Origin: Tetragonia tetragonoides
Taxonomy: Eukaryota > Streptophyta > Magnoliopsida > Caryophyllales > Aizoaceae
Assembly (NCBI GenBank): GCA_038025085.1
Contig: CM076145.1
Coordinates: 14,295,000 to 14,358,999 of the forward strand
Reading direction: 5' to 3'
Length of the DNA: 64,000 nt
Under the pieces are notes generated by a model. That model did no database searches. It had not been told where the DNA came from and was given only the letters and a program-made list of their open reading frames with translations. Below are positions 21,319-32,679 of this stretch, in pieces; the stretch's first letter is position 1, and each line of letters starts with the position of its first letter. The position numbers and the translations under genes are program-made.

Positions 21319-22147
21319 TGATACGGCAGCAAGTGTGCAAAGTAAACAGAACAACCAAGGAACTAGCAAGAGAACATCTATTCTTGTTTACATCGAGTTC
21401 CTTTAGTGGTTATGCATTAAATTGACTCCTATAAAGATATTTACATGGAGTTGCCATACAAGGTCAGGATTAAAGCTCTTATTATATGATCACATTCGTT
21501 ATCAGGATTCCCGTAATTTTAACAGCTTCGACACTGGTTCGTATTTTAATCATAACTCACTCATACGACATGGGATCGTGGTGATTCAAAGTTCTGTAGA
21601 AAGCTGGAAACGACATCTAAAACTCCCATGCTTTGAGTTTTCCAATATTCAGAACGTAAAGGAGTTGAAAAGGCAATTGAAGTTACAGAGCAAAACTGTT
21701 CCAGCGGTTTTAGCCTTGGGCGCCAAGTAATTAGTTGTTTGAGTTTAATTTCGTTTGCCTATTTCCTTAATTAGTTAGAATATGTTTAGGAAAGTAGTAT
21801 TCTGATTATTAGTAGCATTAGGAGTCCATTAGGTATTAGGAAAGCTGTTAATTAGCTCGTTTTACAATTGTAGTCAGTTTCGTAGTTAGTTTCCTATTTG
21901 GACTAGGATTAGGATTCCGAATAGCTTTAGATTTCTTTGTCTATAAAGAGGGGAGAGCTTTGCTACTGTAAACTCGTGCTTTGATGATTAATTATTGAAT
22001 ACGTGAGTATTTACCCCTCAAACTGAGTGATTCAGGTTGAAACCCTTACGAGTGATTCGTGAGTTGTTCTTGAGTGATTCTTGAACAAGATCCCTTTGTA
22101 TGATACTATCAAAGGTTAATTTCCGTTTTGTTACTTATTTCATATCA
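21319..22147 (+). repeat. LTR copy B of the TR-GAG-like element
   Basis: 829 bp. Starts TGATACGGCAGC (A instead of G at position 5) and ends TTCATATCA. The initiator-Met primer-binding site follows after two bases, so this copy acts as the 5' LTR of the internal region. Confidence 0.9.
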
Positions 22148-22309
22148 CTTGGTATCAGAGCTAAAGGTTTGAGCTTTCTTAAGTTTAAACAACACGGTCC
22201 TGAGCATAAACACGACACCATAGCGAGCTTTCGAGAAAGATTCTTGCATGATCCGCCCTTTGTTCAAGAAGACAGCCAAGAAACCCCCAAGAAACCAACA
22301 ACCGAAGCT

Positions 22310-23635
22310 ATGGGTGAGCCCAACAAACTAGCAAAGTTGTTAACAACCATGGAGGATCTTAGGGCATCTTTCAAAACTCAAGAAGACCGGATGGCAGAGC
22401 GGATGGTTGCTATGGAAAGAAGAAACCAAGAAGATAGGGAAAACATGGAGACAAGGATGCGCGGAATTCATCGGAGAAACCACAACCGTGACCCCAACTT
22501 CGATGAGGAGTTTGAAGACACAAGTGGGACTAGAACCAATGACGCTCCTAAACCACGACACCCCTATGATGATGATAGGAACTTGAAAGTCGAACTCCCT
22601 GAATATGACGGTTCCTACGATCTAGAGGCCTTTCTTGATTGGCTTAGAACTATGGAGAGAGTCTTTGAATACAAGGAGTATGATGAGCGGCGAAGATGCA
22701 GGTTAGCCACGCATAAACTCACCAAGCATGCTTCTTTTTGGTATGAAAAACTAAAGGCTCGACGCAAGAAGGACGGGAAAGCAAAGATTGAGACTTGGGA
22801 CAAACTCAAGAAACATTTAAAGAACCGATTTTTGCCTAAAGAGTTTGAGCAAGCACAGTTCTTGAAACTCACGTCCTTAAGCCAAGAAACCTCAAGTGTA
22901 CAAGACTACCTCCAAAAGTTTGAAAACGTGCACATGATGTGTGATCTCGTGGAGAGGGAAGAGTTAAAGATTGCAAGATTCATCAAAGGACTAAACTCAA
23001 CTCTAAGGCGCAAGGTGGAGCTTGTTCCTTACATATCCTTTGAGTATGTTTGCAAGATAGCTCTCAAGATTGAGAGGCAAGAGAAGGAGCAACAACTAGT
23101 GCACCTACGAGCACAACAAGCATACCAACAAGCGCGTCAACATCGAAATCATAAGTTCGACTACATGAAAGGATGCATAATAAATGATCAACCCATCAAT
23201 GAAGATAGGCTCTTTGTTGTGGATACATTCAAAGGAAAACCAGATCTTGATGATTACTTTAAAGATATTGTTCCTATTGAAGATTCACAAGAAAAGGCCA
23301 ATAACATTAACCCCCTTATTGTTGTTCAAGTTAATAATTCAAGACTACCAACTGTGGTTGATGAGTTTATCGAAGAACTATTCATTGAACCAGAAAATAT
23401 TGGTGATTTCCTTGAAGATCTTGATTATATTGATGACATGCAAGAGAAATCCGAGATGGAGTTGGAACTTCTTGAATCTAGCTTTGATCAAGAACAAGAA
23501 AGAGATGTCCATCAAGAAGACAGCATCAAGGCTCTTAACCTTGTGGGTTCATTGGAAATTTGTAAGGAAAATTTGATGAATACAGGTTTGGGAGAAGATT
23601 ACTATATACGAAGAATTGAGGACAATTCTTTCTGA
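22310..23635 (+). CDS. Gypsy-type gag protein of the TR-GAG-like element
   Basis: About 441 residues from the ATG at 22310 (MGEPNKLAKLL). The frame is open further upstream, into the LTR, but this ATG follows the PBS-proximal leader. An N-terminal charged, likely coiled-coil segment (residues 5-60) is followed by the retrotransposon gag core: LEAFLDWLRTMERVFEY, ASFWYEKLKARR, WDKLKKHLKNRFLP, VQDYLQKFENV, RFIKGLNSTLRRKVEL. I see no CCHC zinc knuckle. The last 150 residues are strongly acidic (runs of Asp/Glu around FIEELFIEPENIGDFLEDLDY). It would form particles, with enzymes supplied by another element. The stop codon touches the polypurine tract. The frame is intact. Confidence 0.88.
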   Translation: MGEPNKLAKLLTTMEDLRASFKTQEDRMAERMVAMERRNQEDRENMETRMRGIHRRNHNRDPNFDEEFEDTSGTRTNDAPKPRHPYDDDRNLKVELPEYDGSYDLEAFLDWLRTMERVFEYKEYDERRRCRLATHKLTKHASFWYEKLKARRKKDGKAKIETWDKLKKHLKNRFLPKEFEQAQFLKLTSLSQETSSVQDYLQKFENVHMMCDLVEREELKIARFIKGLNSTLRRKVELVPYISFEYVCKIALKIERQEKEQQLVHLRAQQAYQQARQHRNHKFDYMKGCIINDQPINEDRLFVVDTFKGKPDLDDYFKDIVPIEDSQEKANNINPLIVVQVNNSRLPTVVDEFIEELFIEPENIGDFLEDLDYIDDMQEKSEMELELLESSFDQEQERDVHQEDSIKALNLVGSLEICKENLMNTGLGEDYYIRRIEDNSF

Positions 23636-23647
23636 AGAAAGGGAGAT

Positions 23648-24476
23648 TGATGCGGCAGCAAGTGTGCAAAGTAAACAGAACAACCAAGGAACTAGCAAGA
23701 GAACATCTATTCTTGTTTACATCGAGTTCCTTTAGTGGTTATGCATTAAATTGACTCCTATAAAGATAATTACATGGAGTTGCCATACAAGGTCGGGATT
23801 AAAGCTCTTATTATATGATCACATTCGTTATCAGGATTCCCGTAATTTTGACAGCTTCTACACTGGTTCGTAGTTTAATCATAACTCACTCATACGACAT
23901 GGGATCATGGTGATTCAAAGTTCTGTAGAAAGCTGGAAACGACATCTAAAACTCCCATGCTTTGAATTTTCCCATATTCAGAACGTAAAGGAGTTGAAAA
24001 GGCAATTGAAGTTACAGAGCAAAACTGTTCCAGCGGTTTTAGCCTTGGGCGCCAAGTAATTAGCTGTTTGAGTTTGATTTCGTTTGCCTATTTCCTTAAT
24101 TAGTTAGAATATGTTTAGGAAAGTAGTATTCTGATTATTAGTAGCATTAGGAGTCCATTAGGTATTAGGAAAGCTGTTAATTAGCTCGTTTTACAATTGT
24201 AGTCAGTTTCGTAGTTAGTTTCCTATTTGGACTAGGATTAGGATTCCGAATAGCTTTAGATTTCTTTGTCTATAAAGAGGGGAGAGCTTTGCTACTGTAG
24301 ACTCGTGCTTTGATGATTAATTATTGAATACGTGAGTATTTACCCCTCAAACTGAGTGATTCAGGTTGAAACCCTTACGAGTGATTCGTGAGTTGTTCTT
24401 GAGTGATTCTTGAACAAGATCCCTTTGTGTGATACTATCAAAGGTTAATTTCCGTTTTGTTACTTATTTCACATCA
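23648..24476 (+). repeat. 3' LTR (copy C) of the TR-GAG-like element
   Basis: 829 bp, TGATGCGGCAGC...TTCACATCA, directly after the purine tract GAAAGGGAGAT, followed by the GGTAC target duplication. Sequence differences to copies A and B are few by eye. Confidence 0.92.
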
Positions 24477-24576
24477 GGTACTATGTTAGCAACCCATTCT
24501 GGATATTGAGCGACCTTATGAAACCCGCTGCGAGCTGTTTTTGCACTTCTTCTTTGATTTTCAGTGTCCACTCAGG
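24477..24576 (-). pseudogene. Tat reverse transcriptase fragment
   Basis: A short coding stretch of RT upstream of the PVPKKDG block on the minus strand, cut off by the TR-GAG element on one side and by an hAT-like element on the other. The frame resumes near 25544-25740. Its identity rests mainly on position. Confidence 0.5.
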
Positions 24577-25543
24577 TAGGGCTGTTTATAATCCGGTCTG
24601 GACCGGAATATTGGACCGACCCGGACCTGAATTCACCCGAAAAACCCGGACCGAAATCTAACAGGTCCGGGTTCCGGGTCGCTTTAAACATTGATTCCGG
24701 TTCAAGTCTTTTTCCGGTCTAAACCCGGAATTTTCCGGTCTAGACCGGAATCTTAGTTTTGCTGGAAAAAAAAAATGAAAAATGATTTTAGGCGCTCCAA
24801 GTCGCGACCCTCCTTCTGTTCTCTCTCTCTCCAATCTCCAGTTCTCCACCCTCTCCCATTTTCTCTCTCCTCCCCCCAAACTTAGATCCCTAATTCCTCT
24901 TCCCCTCCTACCTAATGTTCTCTCTCCTCCCCACCCATGACTTCCCCTTCTCCCTCCTCACCACCCATGGGCCATGGCTTCTCCTTCTCTCTCGTCACCA
25001 CCTCTCAGACAAGAACAAACATGACCTCACAACCCACCACCATTCCCACCAACAGCCACCCCACTCTCTCTCCTAATCCCGATCACCACCACCCCTTCAA
25101 TCACCTCTCGCTGCCTTCCACCCCCACTCTTCTTTTGCTGCTAAATTTTGATTATCAAAGGTGGAGGCTTTGGTTGAGAGTTTTTGATTTTGGGTTTAAT
25201 TGTGGTGTCCTTTCGCTTGTTTGAGGTTGTTTTTGTGTTTTGATTATTTGTTGCTGGTTTTAGAAGGGACTATTCAATATTTGTGGGAATTTGCTGCATA
25301 ACTAGAACTTCATGCTTTCACGGTAAATGGCTAAATGCTTAGTTTTTTAAAAAAAAAAAGTGAAAAAAGAATTCCGGTCTTTCTGGTCTCAGACCGGACA
25401 GGACCTGAATTTTCAAGTCCGGTGTGGTCTAGACCGGAATTTTTCCGGTTCAGGTTCAGGTCCTTAGTTTTTAACGATTCCGGTTCAGGTCTTTTTCGGT
25501 TTTGGTCTATTCCGGTTCCGGTTCAGACCAGTGTTCACCCCTA
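24577..25543. mobile_element. hAT-like CCGG-rich element with internal cargo, 967 bp
   Basis: Near-identical 8-bp flanks CACTCAGG (24569-24576) and CACTTAGG (25544-25551). Ends TAGGGCTGTTTATAATCCGG, and TAGGGGTGAACACTGG on the other strand. The two arms (to about 24760 and from about 25370) are chains of CCGGTC/GACCGG words. Between them is a 600-bp non-repetitive cargo with a CT-rich start and an A-run near 25350. A 95-residue frame (24937-25224) has no recognisable domain. Inserted in the Tat RT. Confidence 0.75.
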
Positions 25544-27407
25544 CACTTAGGTTTCATCCTCCGAAGTTTCTACTTTACTGGTTTTGAGTCGGGATTGAGC
25601 GGTATTGTATGTTGTGCTATCTCACAGCTTAATCCTGGCATATCTTTGTAGGACCAAGTGAAAACGTCTATGTATTCTTTTAAGAGATTTATAAAGCTTT
25701 CTCTCTCTTTGGGAGTTAGCGATAAGCCAATGCGCACTTGTCACGGCTCTTGATCGCTTTCAAGGTTAATTAATTCTGTTTCATCCACAATTGAAGTCTT
25801 TTGTTCATGATCTAATAGTGCTTTAGTTAATTCTTTGGGCAATTCTTGTTCATCTTTTGAATTATTAGCTACTAAGTAATCCAAGAAGTAAGCAGAATCA
25901 GTACTCATTTCATTGATAGAAGAAGTTGGAACATCAACAGAGCCACTACTATTGGCTTTAACATCATTAGACTTGCAAGTAGAATTAAACATAGATATGG
26001 GTGGACTAACCGATACTACTATATTAGACTCGTCTTCAGAATCAGACTCAATACAATCGGCGTCATTGTCGGTGTCAGACTTGGATCCCTCGGCGATCGT
26101 GGTCTTGATCTTCTTTCCATTGGCTCCATTCCAGCTTATGGTGCGTTTCTTCTTTGTAAGTTGTCCCTCATTTGGAGTGATCAACTTAGTTGGGTCAAAG
26201 TTCGCATGTTTAATGGCATTAGTGACATTGTGGAGCTCCTCATGTTTTGGATGGTGGCGCTCTTGTCCAAATAGTAGACCCAAAGCATTGTTGGGTGTGT
26301 TATTTACCCAATCAAAATCTAGCCTCCTTCTTACATGCAAAGGAGTTTCTTCTAGTGTGTAGCAGTCTTGGAAGACTTCAAATCCGGGAACTTGGATTCC
26401 ATACACATGGAGAACATAAGGCTCGGGAAAACCATAATAAGGGAATGGATCTCCAGACTGGACATATTGCCCGTTTAGAGTGTGCGGGTATGGTGACATG
26501 GGAATGTCATAGGCCTTATTTTCCTTAATGGCCCTTCTTTTCGCTTTTTCCTTCGTGATGTATTCCCGTATTTCTTGCTTGGTGGGATTGTAGCCCAGCC
26601 CAAAGAGATTATTTCCGGCTTTGGATGACCAACCTGAAAGTGGTTTTTGGAGACATCTTTGCCTAGACCAGTGCCAGGGAAGTGCCCCTGATTTCTTAGG
26701 ATGGCATTAATTCCTAGATGGGAATATGGTGCCAAAGCAGCCATATCTTGCTCAAGTAGAGCAACGCCCTCAGTCATAAAACCCCAGAATTCCCCGTCTT
26801 GTGTAGTGTGCTCGACCTTGAGAATCGGTGTATCTTCAATGCTAGCGATCATAGAATCAGCTCTAACCTCTAGAACTACCCCTCCGACCATCATTTTGAC
26901 CTTTTGGTGTAATGTTGAAGCTATCGCATTTAGTCCATGGAGCCATGGGCGTCCTAGGAGCAAATTGAATGAAGATGGGATGTCGATGACATGGAATTGA
27001 ACCATTTTCTCAATTGGTCCAGTGTTTAGGTTGACTGAAAATATGCCTAAGACATATAGTTTGGAATTGTCATAGTCCATCAGGCATCAACCCTTGTGCG
27101 GCATGTGCGAGATTGTTGACATTTATGTCCAAACATTGAGCGGTCCTTAGGGACATACATTGACATCGGACCCATTGTCTATTAAAGTCATTGGGACTTG
27201 TTTCTTCTCACATATGGAAGTTAGGTAGAGTGCCTTGTTGTGGTGAGTTTCTTTGGGTGGAAGGTCCTCGCTAGTGAATGCAATTGCTTGCAAAGAATTT
27301 CCTTTTGTGAGAAGATTGACCAAGTCATCCGGAGTAGCTTCGGGGGAAACCATGATTTTTTTAAGTGCTTTAAGTAAGGCATTCCTATGTACTTCAGATG
27401 TAGTCAA
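25544..27407 (-). pseudogene. Tat protease region with G-patch-like motif
   Basis: Minus strand. At 27147-27407 an aspartic-protease-like active site, TLIDNGSDVNVCP. At 27080-26475, SSFNLLLGRPWLHGLNAIAS, a conserved protease block, then GHFPGTGLGKD, a G-patch-like motif known from some large plant Gypsy polyproteins. The frame 26499-25741 holds a linker ending in an acidic tail before RT, including LEETPLHVRRRLDFDWV. Stops separate these frames (near 27100). The stretch 25544-25740 continues toward RT without a clear frame. The polyprotein is thus inactivated. Confidence 0.75.
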
Positions 27408-27520
27408 AAGTTGCCATATAGAAATATCAGCCTTAGTCTTTTGAAGCTATTTGAGTAGTATAGTGCCATCATCCTCGATTGGAGGGGTTTGGTCTTTGCT
27501 TTGGACTAATGGAGAGTCTC

Positions 27521-28946
27521 TCACTTGTGGTATGATTGAAGCAGTGTTTTGTAATGGGTGGTCCTTATTCTGGAGATGGGGTGGATATAGTGTCTTCCTG
27601 ACCTCATGAGGTGTTCTACCTTGGGAGATTCATCATCAGAATAGTCGTAGCATGCTTTAGAAATCTGGAGAGTAGAATCTTCCTCATCACTATGACTTTC
27701 CCAAAGTCCGGCTACCTCCAGATGGAGGCAGTCAAGCTTAAATGATGGGATAGGATGTCCAATTCGCACAATCAAATAGGCGGAATCATTTTCCTCTTCT
27801 TCCTTTGCAATGGCGAAAACTGCACCTAGACGATTGGTGTTGTTGTTTGGAGTGGGAACCTTCTTTGGGTTGGGAATCGTCTCATTGTCAAAGAGATCCT
27901 GGATCTTATTTTGGAGTGTCCAACACTTCTTGGTGTCTTGTCATTTTCCTCTATGGAATCTATAATAAAGATTAGGATTCCATGATGGGCTCCTCTTTTC
28001 GACATCAGGATCAGGAGTGGGACCCACAGCGTTGAGCTAGTCATTTTTGATAAGCTTCTCCAAAGCTTTAGCATAGGTCATGCCCAATAGGGTGTATTGC
28101 CTTTGCGGTTTGTCGTCCACAATATTGACTTCATTAACCTTATTGGAAGACTTGATTATTCTTGTAATTCGAGTTGTAAGTGCCTTTGTTGAAGAAGACC
28201 TTGCTTTTCTCCTTTTTAAGTGTTTTATCGTCCTCTATAAGCAATCCGACACTATTGAGTTGTGTGTATGAAGTAATTGCTTGATATTCGAGAGGATTCA
28301 AGTAAGGAGGTTGTAAGTTCTTGATGAGGTTCCGAATTTGCTCTTCCTCGGATAGACGGTCAAGCATTTTGGCAACTTTAGTTCTCCATTTCTTAACAAA
28401 GTCAATGAAGCTTTCACTTTCACCTTGCTTTGTTGCTTCTAGCTCTCTCATGGTAGTCGGTTGGATAACATTGTCGGAGTATCTAGTGAGGAACAAACTA
28501 GACACCTTGTTCCAATCTTGAATTTGATTGGGCTCAAGCTTGAATAACCATGCCCTAACAGTGGGGTCCAAGGTTTGTGAGAGATAGTGAACATAGAGGT
28601 CAGGATCCACTCCTCTTAGGCCCATCGCAGTAGTGAAAGCCCTTATGTGATCTTATGGATCATCGGTCCCTTTGAAAGTGGGGACTTCAGACATTGAGAA
28701 TTTTTTGGGGAGTTTCCCCTTGATGTAAGAGGAATATCCTTCAACATTGATCATGTAATCACTTATGATCTTGTTTTGAGTCAAAGCTAACTCAAGGTTC
28801 TTAATTTGTGCACTTAGTTCTTCCACTTTGTCATCTCGAGGTGGAGGGTCATCCTGGTTAAAAGGGTCAACTTCCTTAACCCTGCTTTCTATCCATGTCA
28901 CACGGTTTCCCATAGTTTCCAACATTGTCATCATTTCCGTCAACAT
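27521..28946 (-). pseudogene. Tat gag region
   Basis: Minus strand. 28946-28653 has a coiled-coil-like N-terminus (MLTEMMTMLETMGNRV..., VEELSAQIKNLELAL). 28625-28140 has the gag core: LYVHYLSQTLDPTVRAW, WNKVSSLFLTRYS, GESESFIDFVKKWRTK, EEQIRNLIKNLQPPYLN. 28074-27521 is a poorly conserved spacer with several stops. A break lies near 28640 and others follow. Plant Tat gag proteins share these blocks. Confidence 0.82.
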
Positions 28947-30337
28947 TTCAGCAGTGGTGGAGGAGGCACATCAACTTCGGCCATTCAGTCAACTTAGAAC
29001 CAGGTGGCCGATATGCAGGGGGAGTAACAAATACTGCGTCGGGCCTAGCTTTGCTCGAAGGGGGAGACTCTAATATGAGCTTCCTAACCAGACATTGATT
29101 ACTATGATCGCGCTTCCGACTTTTCGGACCGACTGTTTTCTTCCCAATCCTGGACAGCGGATAAGACTTAGAAAAGGAAAGACTAACAATTTCCACAAAA
29201 ATAAAAGTTTAACAAAAGTGGGAAGTTTCTATCTAGAATATTCTATCAACATAGTTACCCTTGGGGATTAAGTAATGGGTTTAGGTCAAAAAATCTCGAC
29301 GCATGATAAATGAAAAAGATATAATACTCTTGATTAAAAGGAAATGGGAGAGATATTATCTCGACTCAATATGTGATAAAGCAAAAGATATTATACTCTT
29401 GGCTAAAAGGGGAGGGGAGAGATATTATCTCGACTCAATATGGGATAAAGCACAAGATTCTATACTCTTGACTAAAAGGGGAGGAGAGAGATATTATCTC
29501 AACTCAATATGGGATAAAGCAAAAGATATTATACTCTTGACTAAAAGGGGAGTGCAGAGATATTATCTTGAGTTCTTTGACTAAAACTCACTACCTAAAT
29601 AATGGGAAAGAATAAAACATTAAATCTTTCCTAAGGTAACAAGCATCATATAGAACATTCAGGGATATTGTTTCCTAAAAATAAAAGATTCTAGACTCAC
29701 TCTTAGGACAAAATCTAGACTCAAAAAAGGAAAAGATCCTAGTTGGTGTCTAACCTAATATTCTATAACGACCAAAACGACTACGCAAAGATTGCGTTCA
29801 CATATGGGCAAATAGCACAACAACGCAAATGACATAATCATGAAGATCTAGCATGGACATGGGACTGATTTTTGACCTAAAACATTGGTTCTAGTTCATG
29901 CAGTGGAGTAGGCTTAAGGGTTTCGGTCAAAAGGTACTCATGATCACGAATGTACAACAATCCGCTGGTTGTGCGACAACGTGAAGCATTCTTGTTATCC
30001 TACTCGTCAAATGGACGATTGCGTAGGAAGGTACATGAGGTGGGGGGATCCATGTTTCTTGGCAAAGAACAATCGAGTGGATTCTCACTAAGGCACTTCA
30101 CCACACTCCATTGATGCAAGCTCGGAAGTCGCGCATGCACATGAATGCAATGGATGCAGTTTGAACTTGTAAAAACAAGCTCGGAAGTCGCGCATGCACA
30201 TGAATGCAATGGATGCAGTTTAATAAGATGAATGACAAGTCACAAAAATAATGAAAAGAAACACTCAAGGTAGTAAACCAAGAAAAAATAATAGCATTGA
30301 ATTAATTTTCAAGTTACACCCTCTTAATCATGTATGT
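28947..30337 (-). other. Leader between 5' LTR/PBS and gag, with repeats
   Basis: Non-coding leader of the Tat element. It contains a four-unit 69-bp tandem repeat (29314-29585) and a direct duplication of about 46 bp, starting GCTCGGAAGTCGCGCATGCA, at about 30119-30163 and 30179-30222. No real gene; the open frame across the 69-bp repeat reflects its length being divisible by three. Confidence 0.65.
29314..29585. repeat. Tandem repeat, four units of 69 bp
   Basis: Units start at 29314, 29383, 29452 and 29521. Each has an ACTCTTGACTAAAAGG part and a GAGATATTATCTCGACTCAA part. GAGATATTATCTC is itself nearly palindromic. The exact 69-bp spacing keeps one plus-strand frame open through all four. 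Confidence 0.9.
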
Positions 30338-30355
30338 CCCCAGTGAAGTCGCCAC
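30338..30355 (-). promoter_or_regulatory. Primer-binding site of the minus-strand Tat element
   Basis: On the minus strand the LTR end (CTACA) is followed at once by GTGGCGACTTCACTGGGG. The TGGCGAC start fits a tRNA-complementary primer site; Tat/Ogre elements generally do not use initiator Met. I do not assign the tRNA. Confidence 0.6.
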
Positions 30356-31651
30356 TGTAGACTACCGCGGAATCGGGCGATGGGTAGCCTAGGAAAACGT
30401 CATTGTTTGTGAATCTTTCGAGTGTGAATGCACATCTATTCATAATACGGACATGATTAAGATTGTCGGAAGTCGCCACCAAATTTAAGGAAATTTGGAA
30501 CCCTTGGCATTAAGTCAATAGTCTAAAAAGACGTCAACTCAATTCTTGTGCACCCCAATACCTATTGGGAAAATTGACTTCATAAATGAGTTCGAGGGCG
30601 TGAGTACGAGTTAGGACAGTGCTAGGCACCCAACTCGCCCGTTAACGACAACGACCTTTAGTAATCAATTCAATGCAATTATTAATGCTACGGTTCCAAA
30701 CAGGGTACAATTTGTCCAAATTCCTAGTTTTAACTAATGGGTTGAACAAACATTATTATTGTGACCACTTTTAACAACTTATCAAATTACATGCTTTTAA
30801 TTCTAAAAACGATAAGTATGCTAAACCTACGAGTCAGAAGGTAAACAAGGTAATTCCATCCAACAATCACAAACAAGCATAATATTGATAAATAGCAATA
30901 ACTAAACATTCAACCATTCATTGGGTTTAATACAAGCCCTTTTGCTCAAATCGCGTCATGCATGTACATATCACATAAACCAAAATCGTTAGTAGATAAG
31001 AAGTAAATATAAAAATTATTTGAAAACCCTCAAGTTGGATTACCTGGATGCTCACAACGAACTTATTGGGTCTAATGCTTGAACTCTTGCTCTTGATGAA
31101 GTATGAAGGTTTATTTTGTGGTGCTGGGGCTAGCCTAAAGAATGAGTAGAATCAGAAATTTAGGGTTTATTATGAGAGAGATATCATTTAGGAGCCTCTA
31201 ACTGCCAACCAATGGAGAATGTCCAACCTCTCTAGAGAATGTTCAACCTAAAATTCCCAACCTCTATAACTGAACCCTAAGGTTTGTTTATATAGAAGAT
31301 GGGGAGCTGCCACGGTTTGGCACGAAATTGAATAGGCCTCAAATTTTGTCGTTCACGAGAAAGGGTCCAGGCGGCCATGCAGCTAGGCCAAGCGGTTGAA
31401 CCGCTAGGACAAGCGGTTGAACCTCTTGGCTACCGGCATAGTCGTTCGTCCTAGCGGCCACCGCTTGAACTCAAGCGTGGCCGCTTGAACCTGGAACGAA
31501 TTGCCTGATTAGGCGCCTGACATGCTTTCTAAGAGGGGAAGGCTAATCATCAGAGCAATTATTCCCGCAATCCATGTTCGAGCAAAATCCAATCCTTTCA
31601 TCATCGGGTTTTTTAGGGGACTTAACATATATACAATTTTTGGTGTCTACA
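30356..31651 (-). repeat. 5' LTR of the minus-strand Tat element
   Basis: 1296 bp. On the minus strand it starts TGTAGACACCAAAAATTG and ends CGCGGTAGTCTACA. A GC-rich block of CAAGCGG/CCTAGCGG words (31375-31490) lies upstream of TATATAAA (31287-31294). It shares with the LTR at 7426-8741 a CCGATGATGAAAGGA block near its start and a GGGCGAGTTGGGTGCC block near its end, so the two elements are related but clearly different families. Right flank GGTAA starts the MULE sequence. Confidence 0.82.
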
Positions 31652-32679
31652 GGTAATAATGTTGTTGTGGTGGTTAAGACAGTAGATAGGCCTACTCCAG
31701 TATTTCAGAGGATGTATGTTTGTTTGAAAGGTTGTAAAGAAGGGTTTAAGGCTGGTTGTAGGCCATTAATTGCAGTTGATGGCTACCATTTGAAAGGAGT
31801 CTATCCTAGAATGATATTAGTAGAAATAGGGGTTGATCCAACCAACAATATATACCCTATTGCCTGGAGTGTTGTAGAGGTGGAGACTAAAGATTCTTGG
31901 ACCTGGTTTTTGAGATTGCTATTGAATGATCTAGGAACTGTGGAGGAAAACTGTACATTTATATTAGATAGGCAAAAGGCAAGATTATATTAGTCACATT
32001 ATTTGTGTTTGTTTAGGTACATTTTATACAAGCTAACATGGCAGTATTGTGTTTGTTTGCAGGGATTGTTAGAAGCCTTGGCAATAGCAGCTACACATGC
32101 ATTCTTGAAATTTTCTATTAGGGCATTTTTGGGCAAATTTCAAAATTCAATTCCCTAGAAAAGCTTTTAAGGAGGCCTTTTGAAAAGCAGCAACAGCAAC
32201 AGAAACAACCAAGGCAAGTTCTTGCTACAATTTTGTTGTTTTGTTTTTGTTTGTTATGAAATTATTGTCATGCATTCTTGGTTGTTTGGAATTTATTGTC
32301 ATGCATTCTGATTTCGTTCTTACTGTCATTTTGTATAATGTAAAGGAGGAGTTTAATAGTTTTATGGAGGGGATTAAGCTAATTTCTAAGGATGCATACA
32401 AATATCTTAGTGGTATCCCCCTCAAAAAGTTGGTCAAGACATGCATTCTCAATTGTGCCAAAGTCTGATATGTTGTTTGAATAATATATATGAGTCATTC
32501 AACAATGTGCTGAGAGATGCTAGGGATAAGCTTATTTTAACCCTTATGGAGTGGATTAGAAGATATGTGATGCAAAGGCACTTTGCCAAAAGGGAGGGGG
32601 TGAAGGATTATAAGGGAAGTGTGATGCCCAATGTGTTGAAGAGGCTTGAGTGTGCTGATACAGAGTCAAAGAATTGCAC

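Larger units (their letters stand above)
20485..24476 (+). mobile_element. Gag-only LTR retrotransposon (TR-GAG-like) with three LTRs
   Basis: Target duplication GGTAC at 20480-20484 and 24477-24481. Structure: LTR (20485-21312), six bases ACTTGG, LTR (21319-22147), primer-binding site TGGTATCAGAGC (22150-22161, complementary to initiator Met tRNA), one gag ORF (22310-23635), polypurine tract (23636-23647), LTR (23648-24476). There is no protease, RT, RNase H or integrase. Such gag-bearing non-autonomous elements have been named TR-GAGs. The extra tandem LTR is unusual. The three LTRs look very similar by eye, so the element is young. It lies in opposite orientation to the Tat element, inside its RT. 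Confidence 0.88.
8742..31651 (-). mobile_element. Tat/Ogre-type Ty3/Gypsy retrotransposon (minus strand), multiply interrupted
   Basis: Read on the minus strand: 5' LTR (30356-31651), primer-binding site (30338-30355), a repeat-bearing leader, gag (28.9-27.5 kb), protease with a G-patch-like motif (27.4-25.7 kb), reverse transcriptase (25.5-19.9 kb, split three times), RNase H (about 14.1-13.7 kb), a second RNase H-like segment fused to integrase (13522-12053), then an antisense PMD ORF (9.5-11.6 kb). Two RNase H segments and an antisense ORF downstream of integrase are Tat-lineage traits. Nested inside are a LINE, a gag-only LTR element and hAT-like elements. The 3' LTR is not in the window; the plus-strand Tat element abuts at 8741 and presumably separates it. 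The right flank GGTAA (31652-31656) is the MULE target. Confidence 0.8.

Noticed and set aside
24937..25224. 95-residue Pro/Ser/Thr-rich ORF in the hAT-like element
   Set aside because: Low-complexity composition of a CT-rich leader-like sequence, no domain; kept as cargo, not as a gene.
29303..29584. Repetitive protein (KRGGERYYLDSIWDKAKDIILL repeats shortened here)
   Set aside because: The frame exists because the DNA unit is 69 bp; it is antisense to the Tat element and has no domain or promoter.
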